From positions 1-27,375 of the forward strand of contig CAUYXJ010000039.1 in assembly GCA_963577065.1 (NCBI GenBank): a DNA stretch of 27,375 nt, in the 5' to 3' direction. Positions 15,058-22,088 of this stretch are shown here, one piece after another. The notes below the pieces were generated by a model that saw only the letters and a program-made list of their open reading frames with translations, was not told the origin of the DNA and searched no databases. This stretch comes from CAUYXJ01 sp963577065. GTDB taxonomy: Bacteria > Chloroflexota > Dehalococcoidia > Tepidiformales > Tepidiformaceae. The position numbers and the translations under genes are program-made. Numbering within the stretch: position 1 is the first letter of the stretch; each line of letters opens with the position of its first letter.

Positions 15058-15522
15058 CTAGGTTGTGGGCTCTTCCAGGGCGCGCTCTCGCGCGTCGCTG
15101 ATCTCCTTGCTTACGGTGCGCAGCACCCCATTGACAAAGCCGGGAGAGGCCTCGCTGCCGTAGCGGTGAGCAAGCTCAACCGCCTCGTTCACGACAGCTC
15201 CAACAGGCGCCGAATTATCTTGAAGCAACTCCCAGATTGCAAGTCGCAGGATATTGCGATCGACGGCAGTGAGTGTCGCAACTGGGTGCTTGGGCGCAAC
15301 CGGCTGGATGCGGCCATCGATCTCGTTCTTGCGATCGAGGACGCCGCGGAGCACGCCCCGCCCGAACCCCGCGGGTCCGCTCGCGGCAACCTCGGCGTCT
15401 TCATCGGCGACGTCATCGAGGCGCCGGTTGTAGGCGTCCTCGGCATCGTGATCGGACGTTTCCGACTCGTAGAGGGCCTCCAGCACGAGATAGCGCGCCC
15501 GCCGCAGCACGTGCGTGGTCAC
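15058..15522 (-). CDS. nusB: transcription antitermination factor NusB
   Basis: The 154-residue helical protein matches NusB: a start of RRARYLVLEALYESE, then VDRNILRLAIWELL, and the conserved VVNEAVELAHRYGSEASPGFVNGVLR. NusB binds boxA RNA with NusE (S10) and promotes rRNA antitermination. A somewhat longer acidic segment (about residues 24-46) separates the first helices. The GTG start at 15522 is four bases after the fabG stop, with no strong ribosome binding site, so translation probably depends on fabG read-through. A 14-bp duplication just upstream has changed this junction. Confidence 0.94.
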   Translation of the reverse strand: MTTHVLRRARYLVLEALYESETSDHDAEDAYNRRLDDVADEDAEVAASGPAGFGRGVLRGVLDRKNEIDGRIQPVAPKHPVATLTAVDRNILRLAIWELLQDNSAPVGAVVNEAVELAHRYGSEASPGFVNGVLRTVSKEISDARERALEEPTT

Positions 15523-15557
15523 GCCATCACCATCCCGCCATCACCATCCCGCCATCA
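15523..15557 (-). repeat. 14-bp tandem duplication at the fabG 3' end
   Basis: The plus strand reads GCCATCACCATCCC twice (15523-15536, 15537-15550) plus seven bases of a third copy. On the coding strand it spans the last codons and the stop of fabG. Removing one copy would make fabG end in VDGGMVMA with its TGA overlapping the nusB GTG as GTGA, the usual coupled junction. Confidence 0.9.
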
Positions 15558-16282
15558 ACGTGGATGCACTGGCCGGTGATGTACGAAGCCGCCGGTCCGG
15601 CAAGGAAACGCACTAGCGGCGCGACCTCCTCCGGGCCGGCAAGGCGATCGAGTGGCACCTGCGCGCGTACGGCCGCGCGCTGCTCCTCCGTGAGGGGCGC
15701 CGTGATATCGGTTTCGATGAAGCCCGGAGCAACCGCGTTCACGGTGACCTTGCGCGAAGCCACCTCCCGGGCGAGCGAGCGGGTGAGCCCGATCACGCCT
15801 GCTTTCGCCGCCGCGTAGTTGACCTGGCCCGCGTTGCCCATCACGCCAACGACGCTGGTGATGTTGATCACGCGGCCAGCGGGCGAGCGCAGGAGCTGGC
15901 GGAGCGCCGCCTTCGTGACCAGAAAGACGCCGCGCAGATTCGTGTTGTGGACGTCGTCCCAGTCATTTTCGTCCATGCGCATGAGGAGGCCATCGCGGGT
16001 GATGCCGGCGTTGTTCACGAGAATGTCGAGGCCACCGAGCTCGTCCAGGGCCGCCTTGACGAGGGCCGCCGCTTGATCGGCATCGGAAACGTCCCCGAGG
16101 AGGGCGAGCGCAGAGCCTCCGCCGGCCTGAATCTCGGCGACGACCGCGTTCGCCGCGGCTTCGCTGGCCTTGTAGTTCACGCCGACGGCAGCGCCGGCCC
16201 GGGCCAGCTCCAAACAAATCGCACGCCCAATGCCACGCGAGCCGCCGGTGACGAGCGCCCTCCGCCCTTCGAGTTCGGCCAC
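15527..16282 (-). CDS. fabG: 3-oxoacyl-ACP reductase FabG
   Basis: The 251-residue short-chain dehydrogenase has the NADP-binding GGSRGIGRAI (14-23), the NNAGITRDGLLMRM box typical of FabG, and the catalytic Ser of ITSVVGVMGN with YAAAK. VDGGMVM lies near the end. It reduces 3-oxoacyl-ACP in fatty-acid elongation using the neighbouring AcpP's product. The C-terminus ends VDGGMVMAGW, slightly longer than usual because a 14-bp tandem duplication shifts the final frame. It starts with GTG at 16282, three bases after the fabD stop. Confidence 0.96.
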   Translation of the reverse strand: MAELEGRRALVTGGSRGIGRAICLELARAGAAVGVNYKASEAAANAVVAEIQAGGGSALALLGDVSDADQAAALVKAALDELGGLDILVNNAGITRDGLLMRMDENDWDDVHNTNLRGVFLVTKAALRQLLRSPAGRVINITSVVGVMGNAGQVNYAAAKAGVIGLTRSLAREVASRKVTVNAVAPGFIETDITAPLTEEQRAAVRAQVPLDRLAGPEEVAPLVRFLAGPAASYITGQCIHVDGGMVMAGW

Positions 16283-16285
16283 GCC

Positions 16286-17188
16286 CTAGAGATCTACCTG
16301 CGCAGATTCGGCGCTGTTAACGGTGATGCAGGTCGACCGGCGCAGCATGCGCTTGATGATGCCGCTCAGTACGCGCCCCGGTCCGAACTCGATGAACGTC
16401 TTGATCCCCTGCTCGCCCAGGAACTCGACCGTGCGCGCCCACTGCACCGGCCGGTGCACCTGGTCGACGAGCTCGTTCCGGAGGGCGGTCGATTCCTGGA
16501 GGGCGGTCGCCGTGCAGTTGGCCACGATCGGTACCTGCAGCTCGGCGAAGGTCGTCGTGGCCACGGGATTGACCATGCCCTCGGCAGCCGAACGCATCAG
16601 CGAGCTGTGGAAGGCGCCACTCACGCTGAGGGGGATGACCTTCTTCGCGCCGCGCGCCTGCGCGTAGTCCAGCGCGCGCACGACGGAATCGCTCTGGCCA
16701 CCGATGACGATCTGGCCGGGGGCATTGATCGTGCAGATCTCGGCGCCCGCCTCGCGGCAGACATCCTCGCACTCGGTGACGTCGAGACCGATCACTGCGG
16801 CCATCGTCCCGGGGCGCTCGCTGCCGGCGGCCGCCATCAGTTCCCCGCGCGTACGCAGCAAGCGCACGGCGTCATCGAAGGAGAGCGCCCCAGCGGCAAC
16901 CAACGCGGGGTACTCCCCGAGGGAATGCCCGGCGACGAAAGCGGGGCGGTCGAGCAGCTTCGGCTGGAGGTCGGTCGCGACGCGCAACAGCGCCAGGCTC
17001 GTCACCGCGATCGCGGGCTGGGTATTCTCGGTTCGCTGCAGCTCCTCCTCGGGACCCTCGAAGCAGATGCGACTGAGGGGGATGCCGAGGATCTCGTCGG
17101 CGCGGTCGTAGAGCTCGCGGGCCGCGGGGAACTGCTCGTAGATGTCCTTGCCCATGCCCACCGTCTGAGCGCCCTGCCCAGGGAACAC
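16286..17188 (-). CDS. fabD: malonyl-CoA:ACP transacylase FabD (start uncertain)
   Basis: The core has FPGQGAQTVGMG, the active-site GHSLGEY (Ser89 from the GTG at 17188), the partner His in SGAFHSSLM (His194), and the late EFGPGRVLSG. It loads malonyl groups onto AcpP. Between the rpmF stop (17251) and the first conserved residues the only ordinary in-frame start is the GTG at 17188. That GTG removes two residues (AF) of the first strand and has no ribosome binding site. The next upstream start is an ATG at 17350, which would overlap rpmF by 100 bases and add a Pro/Gly-rich extension. Both options are odd; the core assignment is secure. Confidence 0.88.
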   Translation of the reverse strand: MFPGQGAQTVGMGKDIYEQFPAARELYDRADEILGIPLSRICFEGPEEELQRTENTQPAIAVTSLALLRVATDLQPKLLDRPAFVAGHSLGEYPALVAAGALSFDDAVRLLRTRGELMAAAGSERPGTMAAVIGLDVTECEDVCREAGAEICTINAPGQIVIGGQSDSVVRALDYAQARGAKKVIPLSVSGAFHSSLMRSAAEGMVNPVATTTFAELQVPIVANCTATALQESTALRNELVDQVHRPVQWARTVEFLGEQGIKTFIEFGPGRVLSGIIKRMLRRSTCITVNSAESAQVDL

Positions 17189-17250
17189 GAAGGCGCGAGC
17201 GGGCTCAGGCGGGTCTCGAAGGGCGAGGAAGGTGCTCGCGGGCGTGGGCG

Positions 17251-17448
17251 CTACCCTTGCAGATCCGGATCCGGCATCCGCAGGACCTCGCGCCCCCGGT
17301 ACGTCCCGCAGACCGGGCACGTCCGGTGGGCCAGCTTCGGACTGCGGCATTGGCTGCAGGTCACCACGTGTGGCGCCCGCAGCCGGTGATGGCCGCGCCG
17401 CTTGAGCTGGCGGGTCTTGGGGTACTTGCGCTTTGGAAGGGGAGCCAT
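17251..17448 (-). CDS. rpmF: 50S ribosomal protein L32
   Basis: The 65-residue basic protein starts MAPLPKRKYPKTR, has RRGHHRL, and carries four zinc-ribbon cysteines (Cys31, 34, 44, 47) in CSQC...CPVC followed by GTYRGREVL. This is the L32 layout (usually 55-65 residues). It sits between DUF177 and fabD, the common bacterial order. The ATG is at 17448, 88 bases after the DUF177 stop. The Cys-bearing form suggests zinc-dependent folding. Confidence 0.95.
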   Translation of the reverse strand: MAPLPKRKYPKTRQLKRRGHHRLRAPHVVTCSQCRSPKLAHRTCPVCGTYRGREVLRMPDPDLQG

Positions 17449-17536
17449 CTATTCGCTCACTCACGGGATTCTGGTCCGGCTGGGCGTTTGGGCCGCGCCG
17501 CCTTTGACTCGTCGATTCGGCCACGCGACTGCGAAC

Positions 17537-18046
17537 TCACTCTCTTTTCAACGCCGCCAGCGCGGCCCACCGCTGGTCGCCGGATTCGGCCTCGCAGGCA
17601 CATTCGCCCACACTTCGGTCGATCCCACAACTCTGGCAGAGGCCCTCGCAGTCGACGCTGCAGAGCGGCTGCATAGGCGCAGCCACTTCACAATACTGCC
17701 GCACCCCCTCGGTAATGTCGATCATGTGATCGCGGCCGATGCCGAATGCTTCCGGATCAGCGTCCGGCTCACCCAGCGCTGCGCCCGTTGCGACTTCGTA
17801 GCGCTGCTCGTAGACCTCATCGAAAACGATCGGCGCGACGGTCGTGAGCGGGGTCAGGCAGCGCGCGCACTCCGCATCCAAAGCGATCTCGAGCGAAGCG
17901 CGGACGAGGGCACCGGCGTTGATGCGCACGAGCTCCACGGTCCCGCCCCGGAGCGATCCACTCGCGGCAACCGTGTGACGGCGCGAAGCACCAACCGCGT
18001 CAAGGAGCAGTTGCGAAGCGTTGAAGGCGACGGGCGGGATCTCCAC
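17537..18046 (-). CDS. yceD: DUF177/YceD family protein
   Basis: The 169-residue protein belongs to the YceD/DUF177 family, which almost always precedes rpmF and is linked to 23S rRNA/50S maturation. Characteristic features are DAECARCLTPL in the middle, an acidic stretch, and a CSVDCEGLCQSCG cluster near the C-terminus, where Cys residues probably bind metal. The GTG at 18046 is selected because GCAGGAGG lies six bases upstream; the frame is open to 18148 but that part lacks family features. It is the first gene of the minus-strand run. Confidence 0.88.
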   Translation of the reverse strand: MEIPPVAFNASQLLLDAVGASRRHTVAASGSLRGGTVELVRINAGALVRASLEIALDAECARCLTPLTTVAPIVFDEVYEQRYEVATGAALGEPDADPEAFGIGRDHMIDITEGVRQYCEVAAPMQPLCSVDCEGLCQSCGIDRSVGECACEAESGDQRWAALAALKRE

Positions 18047-18065
18047 GACGAGCCTCCTGCAGGCC

Positions 18066-18071
18066 AGTATA
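18066..18071 (-). promoter_or_regulatory. possible -10 element for the yceD-rpmF-fab-tat operon
   Basis: On the minus strand TATACT precedes the GCAGGAGG ribosome binding site of the first operon gene by about six bases. The leader would be only about 12-15 nt. No good -35 hexamer lies 16-18 bases upstream, so this is tentative. Confidence 0.3.
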
Positions 18072-18221
18072 GGGCGACCATCCCCTGGGCTTCGTAGCTG
18101 CCGGCACTGACATAAACCCGCCCGAATTGACAGATTCCCGCTCCGCACCGGCGAACCGCCTCGATGCCCGTTTTCGAGGGCAACGCGGCGGTCTACGGTT
18201 TGCGCTAGGGTTAGCCTCCAG

Positions 18222-18923
18222 ATGCCTCAGGTTGCAGACCTCGTTTCGCTCCAGGAGCACGACGACGTGCTCAAGCGGCTGCAGGCCGATCTGGCCGCAG
18301 CGCAGGCCGATCTCGCCGACGAGAGCGCCCTCGAGGCGGCGAAGGTGGGGGCGCAGGAGGCGGCCGAGAAGGGTGAGGGCTTCGAGCACGAACGGCGCCG
18401 TCTCGAAGGTGAGATCGAAACCCTGAGCGCGAAGATCGAAAAAGAAGAGGGTCGACTCTACGACGGCTCCATCGGCCTCCCGAAAGAGCTCGCCGGCATC
18501 CAAAAGGAGATCGACTCCCTCAAGGGCCGGCGCTCCCGCTGGGAGGACAGCGAACTCGAGATCCTGGACGCCCTCGAGCAAGCCGAGGCAGAGATGACCG
18601 CAACCGCCTCCGCGCTCGCGCGCGAAGAGGCCGCCTCCACGGGAAAGGGAGGACGCCTGGCGACCGTAATCGCCGGGCTCGAGGGCGAGATCGAGGGAGT
18701 CAACGGGGAGCGCAGCCGCTGCATCGAGCGGCTGGCCGGCCCCACCGTGAGCCAGTACGACGATCTCCGGCGACGCAAAGGCGGGGTCGCGGTGACGCAC
18801 GTCCAGGGAGGCGCCTGCACGGGTTGTCGCGTTGGCGTGCCGTCTTCCGCGCAGCGCCTGGCGCTGGATCCCGACAGGCTCGCGTTCTGCCCCAACTGCG
18901 AGCGGATTCTGGTGGGAATCTGA
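18222..18923 (+). CDS. coiled-coil C4 zinc-ribbon protein (DUF164/CT398-like)
   Basis: The 233-residue protein is a long antiparallel coiled coil (about residues 5-170, rich in Glu/Ala/Leu heptads). It includes a GRLYDGSIGLPKELAGIQKEI segment typical of this family. A C-terminal zinc ribbon with Cys199, Cys202 (CTGC) and Cys223, Cys226 (CPNC) follows. Homologues are widespread, often next to RNase H or NIF3-type genes, and their function is poorly defined; nucleic-acid or protein scaffolding is inferred. The ATG at 18222 has no strong ribosome binding site. The stop is four bases before the recombinase-like gene, so the two are probably co-translated. Confidence 0.85.
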   Translation: MPQVADLVSLQEHDDVLKRLQADLAAAQADLADESALEAAKVGAQEAAEKGEGFEHERRRLEGEIETLSAKIEKEEGRLYDGSIGLPKELAGIQKEIDSLKGRRSRWEDSELEILDALEQAEAEMTATASALAREEAASTGKGGRLATVIAGLEGEIEGVNGERSRCIERLAGPTVSQYDDLRRRKGGVAVTHVQGGACTGCRVGVPSSAQRLALDPDRLAFCPNCERILVGI

Positions 18924-18927
18924 GGCG

Positions 18928-20343
18928 ATGAAGGCAGTCGGATACTTCGTCGAAGGCGCGGGCAGCGATCGCTCTCAGCACTCCATCAACCATCAGCACG
19001 AGCGCTTCCTCGCTTTCTGCGAGGCGCATGGCTATGAGGTAGCGGCGACCTTCAGCGACACCGAAGGTGCATCGGAAGCCGAAACCGGGTTCCAACAGAT
19101 GCTCCACTTCATCGAGCGCGGCGATCACGGCTTCATCGTCGCCGTCGTCGACGGGCTCGGCGTCCTGGGCAGCGACCTCGGCCGCGCCGCGCTCAAGATG
19201 CTCACGATCGAAGCCACGGGCGCAACCGTGTACGACGCAGAGCACGGGGGTGAAGCCGCCCGCGCGATCGTCGACAGCTGGGCTGAGCGGGGCGAGGGGA
19301 CGCCGATCTCGGAGCGCGTGCGGGCGGCAATGCGCCGCAAGGCCGTGCGCGGCGAGGCCCTCGGGCGGCCGCCCTACGGCTACCGCGTCGGCCCCCGCCG
19401 GCGACTCGAGCTCGTCCCCGAGGAGGCGGTGGTCGTCCAGTACATCTACCGGATGTACCTGCACGAAGAGCTGGGCATCCGCCGCATCGCGGGAAGGCTC
19501 AACGGCGAGGATGTGAAGACGCGCCGGGGGGGAAGCTGGAGCATGGTCAGCGTGCGCGACATCCTCCGCAATCGCGCCTATCTGGGGACGTACTCGCGCT
19601 TCGGCGTGCGCATCCCCGATAGCCACCCCGCCCTCGTGAATGCGGATGAGTTCCGCAAGGTCCAGGACCGCATGGCGAAGCGCCGGCACGGGGGCTCAGG
19701 ACGTTCGGTGCAGCCCTTCCTCCTCAGCGGGCTCGTCTTCTGCGCGCGCTGCGGGAATCGCATGATCGGTGTCAGCCGCAAGCAGCGCTGGACCACCCGC
19801 GACGGCGAGGAACGGAAGGCGACGTACCGCTACTACCAATGTGAAAGCCGCACCAACCAGAACACCTGCACGTACAACACCCAGCGCGAGGCCGAGCTCG
19901 AAGCGCGCGTGCACGAGCTCCTGGGCGAGCCCGGCCCGGGAGCAACGCGGCTTCACCGCGCCGGCAACCCCGACGCCTACGCCGAAGAGGTGGCCGCTGA
20001 GGTTGGACGCATCGAGGGACGGATCCGGCGCAACCGCCGGCAGGTCGAGGAGCTCGTCGGAGAGACGGCCCACGGTCTCCTCTCGCTCGAGCGCATGAAG
20101 TCGCTGGGCGCGAACTTCGCCCAGGAGCAGCGCACGCTCGACGACGAGGCCAACGCCGCCCGCGCGCGGCTCGCCGTCCAGCGCTCCGAGGCAGAGCGCC
20201 AGGAGCGCGTGGAGGCGACCCGCCGGCGCCTCGTCGAGAACTGGGACGCCATCGAGCGCGACGAACGTCAGCGCCTGCTCCGCGAGGTCGTCGATCGCAC
20301 CGAGGTCGACGGCACCGATATCCGCCTCTTCGTCCGCCTCTGA
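18928..20343 (+). CDS. large serine recombinase-like protein, catalytic residues lost
   Basis: The 471-residue protein has the domain order of large serine recombinases. A resolvase-like N-terminal domain (1-120) is followed by a recombinase domain (about 145-250: GRPPYGYRV, IRRIAGRLN, DILRNRAYLGTY). A zinc ribbon (Cys272, Cys275, then Cys305 and Cys314) and a coiled coil with C-terminal tail follow. In the catalytic domain the YxRxS motif reads YFVEG (Val8 for Arg, Gly10 for the nucleophilic Ser). The DRLGR motif reads DGLGV (Gly76, Val79 for the two Arg). The flanking SINHQ and hydrophobic core are preserved, and the frame is intact. It should bind DNA but not recombine it. Its stop overlaps the RNase HI ATG (TGATG), and it lies four bases after the zinc-ribbon gene, so it is part of a housekeeping operon. 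Confidence 0.85.
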   Translation: MKAVGYFVEGAGSDRSQHSINHQHERFLAFCEAHGYEVAATFSDTEGASEAETGFQQMLHFIERGDHGFIVAVVDGLGVLGSDLGRAALKMLTIEATGATVYDAEHGGEAARAIVDSWAERGEGTPISERVRAAMRRKAVRGEALGRPPYGYRVGPRRRLELVPEEAVVVQYIYRMYLHEELGIRRIAGRLNGEDVKTRRGGSWSMVSVRDILRNRAYLGTYSRFGVRIPDSHPALVNADEFRKVQDRMAKRRHGGSGRSVQPFLLSGLVFCARCGNRMIGVSRKQRWTTRDGEERKATYRYYQCESRTNQNTCTYNTQREAELEARVHELLGEPGPGATRLHRAGNPDAYAEEVAAEVGRIEGRIRRNRRQVEELVGETAHGLLSLERMKSLGANFAQEQRTLDDEANAARARLAVQRSEAERQERVEATRRRLVENWDAIERDERQRLLREVVDRTEVDGTDIRLFVRL

Positions 20344-20768
20344 TGAAACTCGTCGTCTATGCGGACGGCGCGAGCCGGGGCAATCCCGGCCCCGCCTCGA
20401 TCGGTGCGACGGTACAGGCGGACGACGGCCTCGAGCTCGCGACCGTGAGCGAGACCATCGGCCGGGCGACGAACAACGTCGCCGAGTACCGCGCCGCGAT
20501 TGCCGGGGTGCGCGCCGCCGCCGAACTGGGCGCCACCGGGCTTGAGCTGCGGATGGACAGCGAGCTCATCGTGCGCCAGCTCGCGGGACGCTATCGCGTG
20601 AAGAACGCCGCCCTCCAGCCCCTCTTCGCCGCCCTCGTCGAGGCGCTGGAGGCGATCGGCCCCTACACGGTCGGCCACGTTCCGCGGGCGAAGAACGCGC
20701 GCGCCGATGCGCTCGCGAACGAAGCGCTCGACCGCGCGAAGGCGCGACGCAACCGCAGCGACGACTAA
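20343..20768 (+). CDS. rnhA: ribonuclease HI family protein
   Basis: The 141-residue protein has the RNase H fold with the four acidic catalytic residues Asp8 (YADGASRGNPG), Glu48 (NNVAEYRA), Asp72 (MDSELIV) and Asp122 (NARADALAN). It degrades the RNA strand of RNA-DNA hybrids. It lacks the basic protrusion of E. coli RNase HI and matches the shorter RnhA-like family, often linked with zinc-ribbon DUF164 proteins. The ATG at 20343 overlaps the upstream stop (TGATG), so it depends on translation of the recombinase-like gene. Confidence 0.93.
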   Translation: MKLVVYADGASRGNPGPASIGATVQADDGLELATVSETIGRATNNVAEYRAAIAGVRAAAELGATGLELRMDSELIVRQLAGRYRVKNAALQPLFAALVEALEAIGPYTVGHVPRAKNARADALANEALDRAKARRNRSDD

Positions 20769-20793
20769 CGCCCCCCGAGCCTGGGCGCCAGTG

Positions 20794-21279
20794 TTACGAA
20801 GCGCTCCGCGCGAGCCGCTGCAGGGCATCATCCGTGAGGCGATAGGTCGTCCACTCACTGAGGGGGACCGCACCAAGAGCCTCGTAAAGGGCGATCGCCC
20901 GCGCGTTCCAGTCGAGGGCCGCCCACTCCATACGCGCACAACCCCGTTCGACGGCGATCCGCGCGAGCTCCCGCATCAGCTGCGTCCCCAGACCGCGGCT
21001 ACGGTGGCTCGGACGAACGAACAGGTCCTCCAGGTAGAGGCCGCGGCGCCCTCGCCAGGTGGAATAGCTGTGGAAGAAGAGCGCAAAGCCCACCACCTCG
21101 CCATCGACCTCGCCCAGCAGTGCCTCGAATGGAGGCTCCGTCTGCGCGAGCTGCGCAGCCAGTTCCTCGGCCGTGACCTCGACGGCATCGGGCTTACGCT
21201 CGAGCGTCGCCAGCGCGAGGATCAGCTCGCGAATCACTGCCGCGTCCTCGGGCCCTGCCGCTCTGATGGCTGTCGCCAT
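20794..21279 (-). CDS. GNAT family N-acetyltransferase
   Basis: The 161-residue protein has the GNAT fold. The acetyl-CoA-binding segment LYLEDLFVRPSHRSRGLGTQLM contains the R/QxxGxG/A-type pyrophosphate loop, and it is followed by WAALDWNARAIALYEALGA. The latter pattern is typical of the diamine (spermidine/spermine)-acetyltransferase-like subgroup, so a polyamine or similar amine is the likely substrate; this is an inference. The ATG is at 21279. It converges with RNase HI and diverges from rnpB. Confidence 0.88.
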   Translation of the reverse strand: MATAIRAAGPEDAAVIRELILALATLERKPDAVEVTAEELAAQLAQTEPPFEALLGEVDGEVVGFALFFHSYSTWRGRRGLYLEDLFVRPSHRSRGLGTQLMRELARIAVERGCARMEWAALDWNARAIALYEALGAVPLSEWTTYRLTDDALQRLARSAS

Positions 21280-21314
21280 GGCCAGATCCTACGCAGCCAG
21301 CGGCGGGCAAGCGC

Positions 21315-21372
21315 GCCAAGGCCCAAGGGCCAACGGCCAATAGCCAACGGCCCGCCGCCGTAGCCAAGGGCC
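21315..21372. repeat. degenerate heptamer tandem repeat (GCCAANN)
   Basis: Five consecutive 7-bp units (GCCAAGG, CCCAAGG, GCCAACG, GCCAATA, GCCAACG) run from 21315 to 21349. Two diverged units follow, then a further GCCAAGG at 21363. They occupy the intergenic space between the GNAT start and the rnpB promoter. The form resembles the short tandem heptanucleotide repeats known from cyanobacteria and other bacteria. Confidence 0.7.
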
Positions 21373-21396
21373 GCCGCGCGGCGGTAGGCTGGGGAC

Positions 21397-21769
21397 GATC
21401 AGTGGGCCGGGCGGCCGCGCTGCAACGCGCAAGCGCTGCAGGGAGGAAAGTCCGGACTCCACCGGGCAAGGGTGCCAGGTAACGCCTGGGCGGCGTGAGC
21501 CGACGGAAAGTGCAACAGAAACATACCGCCCGTGTGCAACGGGCAAGGGTGAAATGGTGCGGTAAGAGCGCACCGGCGTCCTGGAAACAGGGCGGCCGTG
21601 CAAACCCCACCCGGAGCAAGGCCGAATAGGGGAGAAGGGCGCCCGGCCCGTTTGTACTCCCGGGTAGGCCGCGTGAGCGTCGCAGCGATGCGGCGCCCAG
21701 AGAGATGGTCGTCGCCTTCGGCTTAACCCAGCGGAGGGCACAGAATCCGGCTTACAGGCCCACTGATCT
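21397..21769 (+). ncRNA. rnpB: RNase P RNA (type A)
   Basis: The 5' end GATCAGTGGGCC (21397-21408) pairs perfectly with GGCCCACTGATC (21758-21769), forming helix P1. Conserved RNase P core sequences appear in order: GAGGAAAGTCCGGACTCC, ACAGAAACATACCGCC, GGGTGAAATGGTGCGGTAAGAG, GTGCAAACCCC, GAATAGGGG, AGAGAGATGGTCGTC, and ACAGAATCCGGCTTA near the 3' end. This is the catalytic RNA that matures tRNA 5' ends. A TAGGCT hexamer at 21385-21390 is a plausible -10 element; no strong -35 is seen. A T6 tract follows directly. The length, about 373 nt, is normal for type A. Confidence 0.97.
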
Positions 21770-21776
21770 CTTTTTT
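21758..21776 (+). terminator. 3' T-tract of rnpB
   Basis: The 3' strand of the P1 helix is followed by CTC and six T residues (21771-21776). Release here probably relies on the terminal RNase P helices plus this U run. No independent hairpin is present. Confidence 0.45.
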
Positions 21777-22088
21777 CGAGCAGGCACCGGTGGCTGCTCG
21801 ACCGTCGAGTGCCGTGCGCTCGGCGCGCAGATCGCACTTGGCGCGACCCCCGGCGAGGGGTCTGGAGCGGCCCCCGCAAGCCTGCCCTCGTGGTTATAGC
21901 TGCTATCGTTTTCGGCTCGTTTCGAGGGGTTCGGCGGGGCCGCATCGGAGGCTCGCTCAGTTGACACCATGGGGTGCCCGGCGTACAACCAACGTGGTTT
22001 GCGCCGCGATTCACAATCGCCCCAAAACCACCATCTTTACAGGGCTGAGGGCGGTAGAAGCAGGGTGAGGCGAGCAGGGAGGGGCGAG
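21777..22088 (+). other. 312-base intergenic region with oxidase promoter and leader
   Basis: There is no convincing gene. It holds two small hairpins (CTCGA/TCGAG at 21797-21809; GACCCC/GGGGTC at 21845-21862), neither followed by a T tract. An 11-base palindrome ATAGCTGCTAT (21896-21906) could be an operator. The clear promoter lies at 21961-21989, with an untranslated leader of about 90 bases before ctaC. Possible minus-strand frames run through rnpB and are not genes. Confidence 0.5.
21961..21989 (+). promoter_or_regulatory. sigma70-type promoter of the cta operon
   Basis: A perfect -35 TTGACA (21961-21966) is followed after exactly 17 bases by TACAAC (21984-21989), four of six matches to the -10 consensus TATAAT. 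It is the best promoter in the window. Transcription would start near 21996 and read ctaC, ctaD, ctaE and the cupredoxin fusion gene. Confidence 0.75.

Noticed and set aside
18127..18132. TTGACA on the plus strand as promoter for the zinc-ribbon operon
   Set aside because: Nothing resembling a -10 element lies 16-19 bases downstream.
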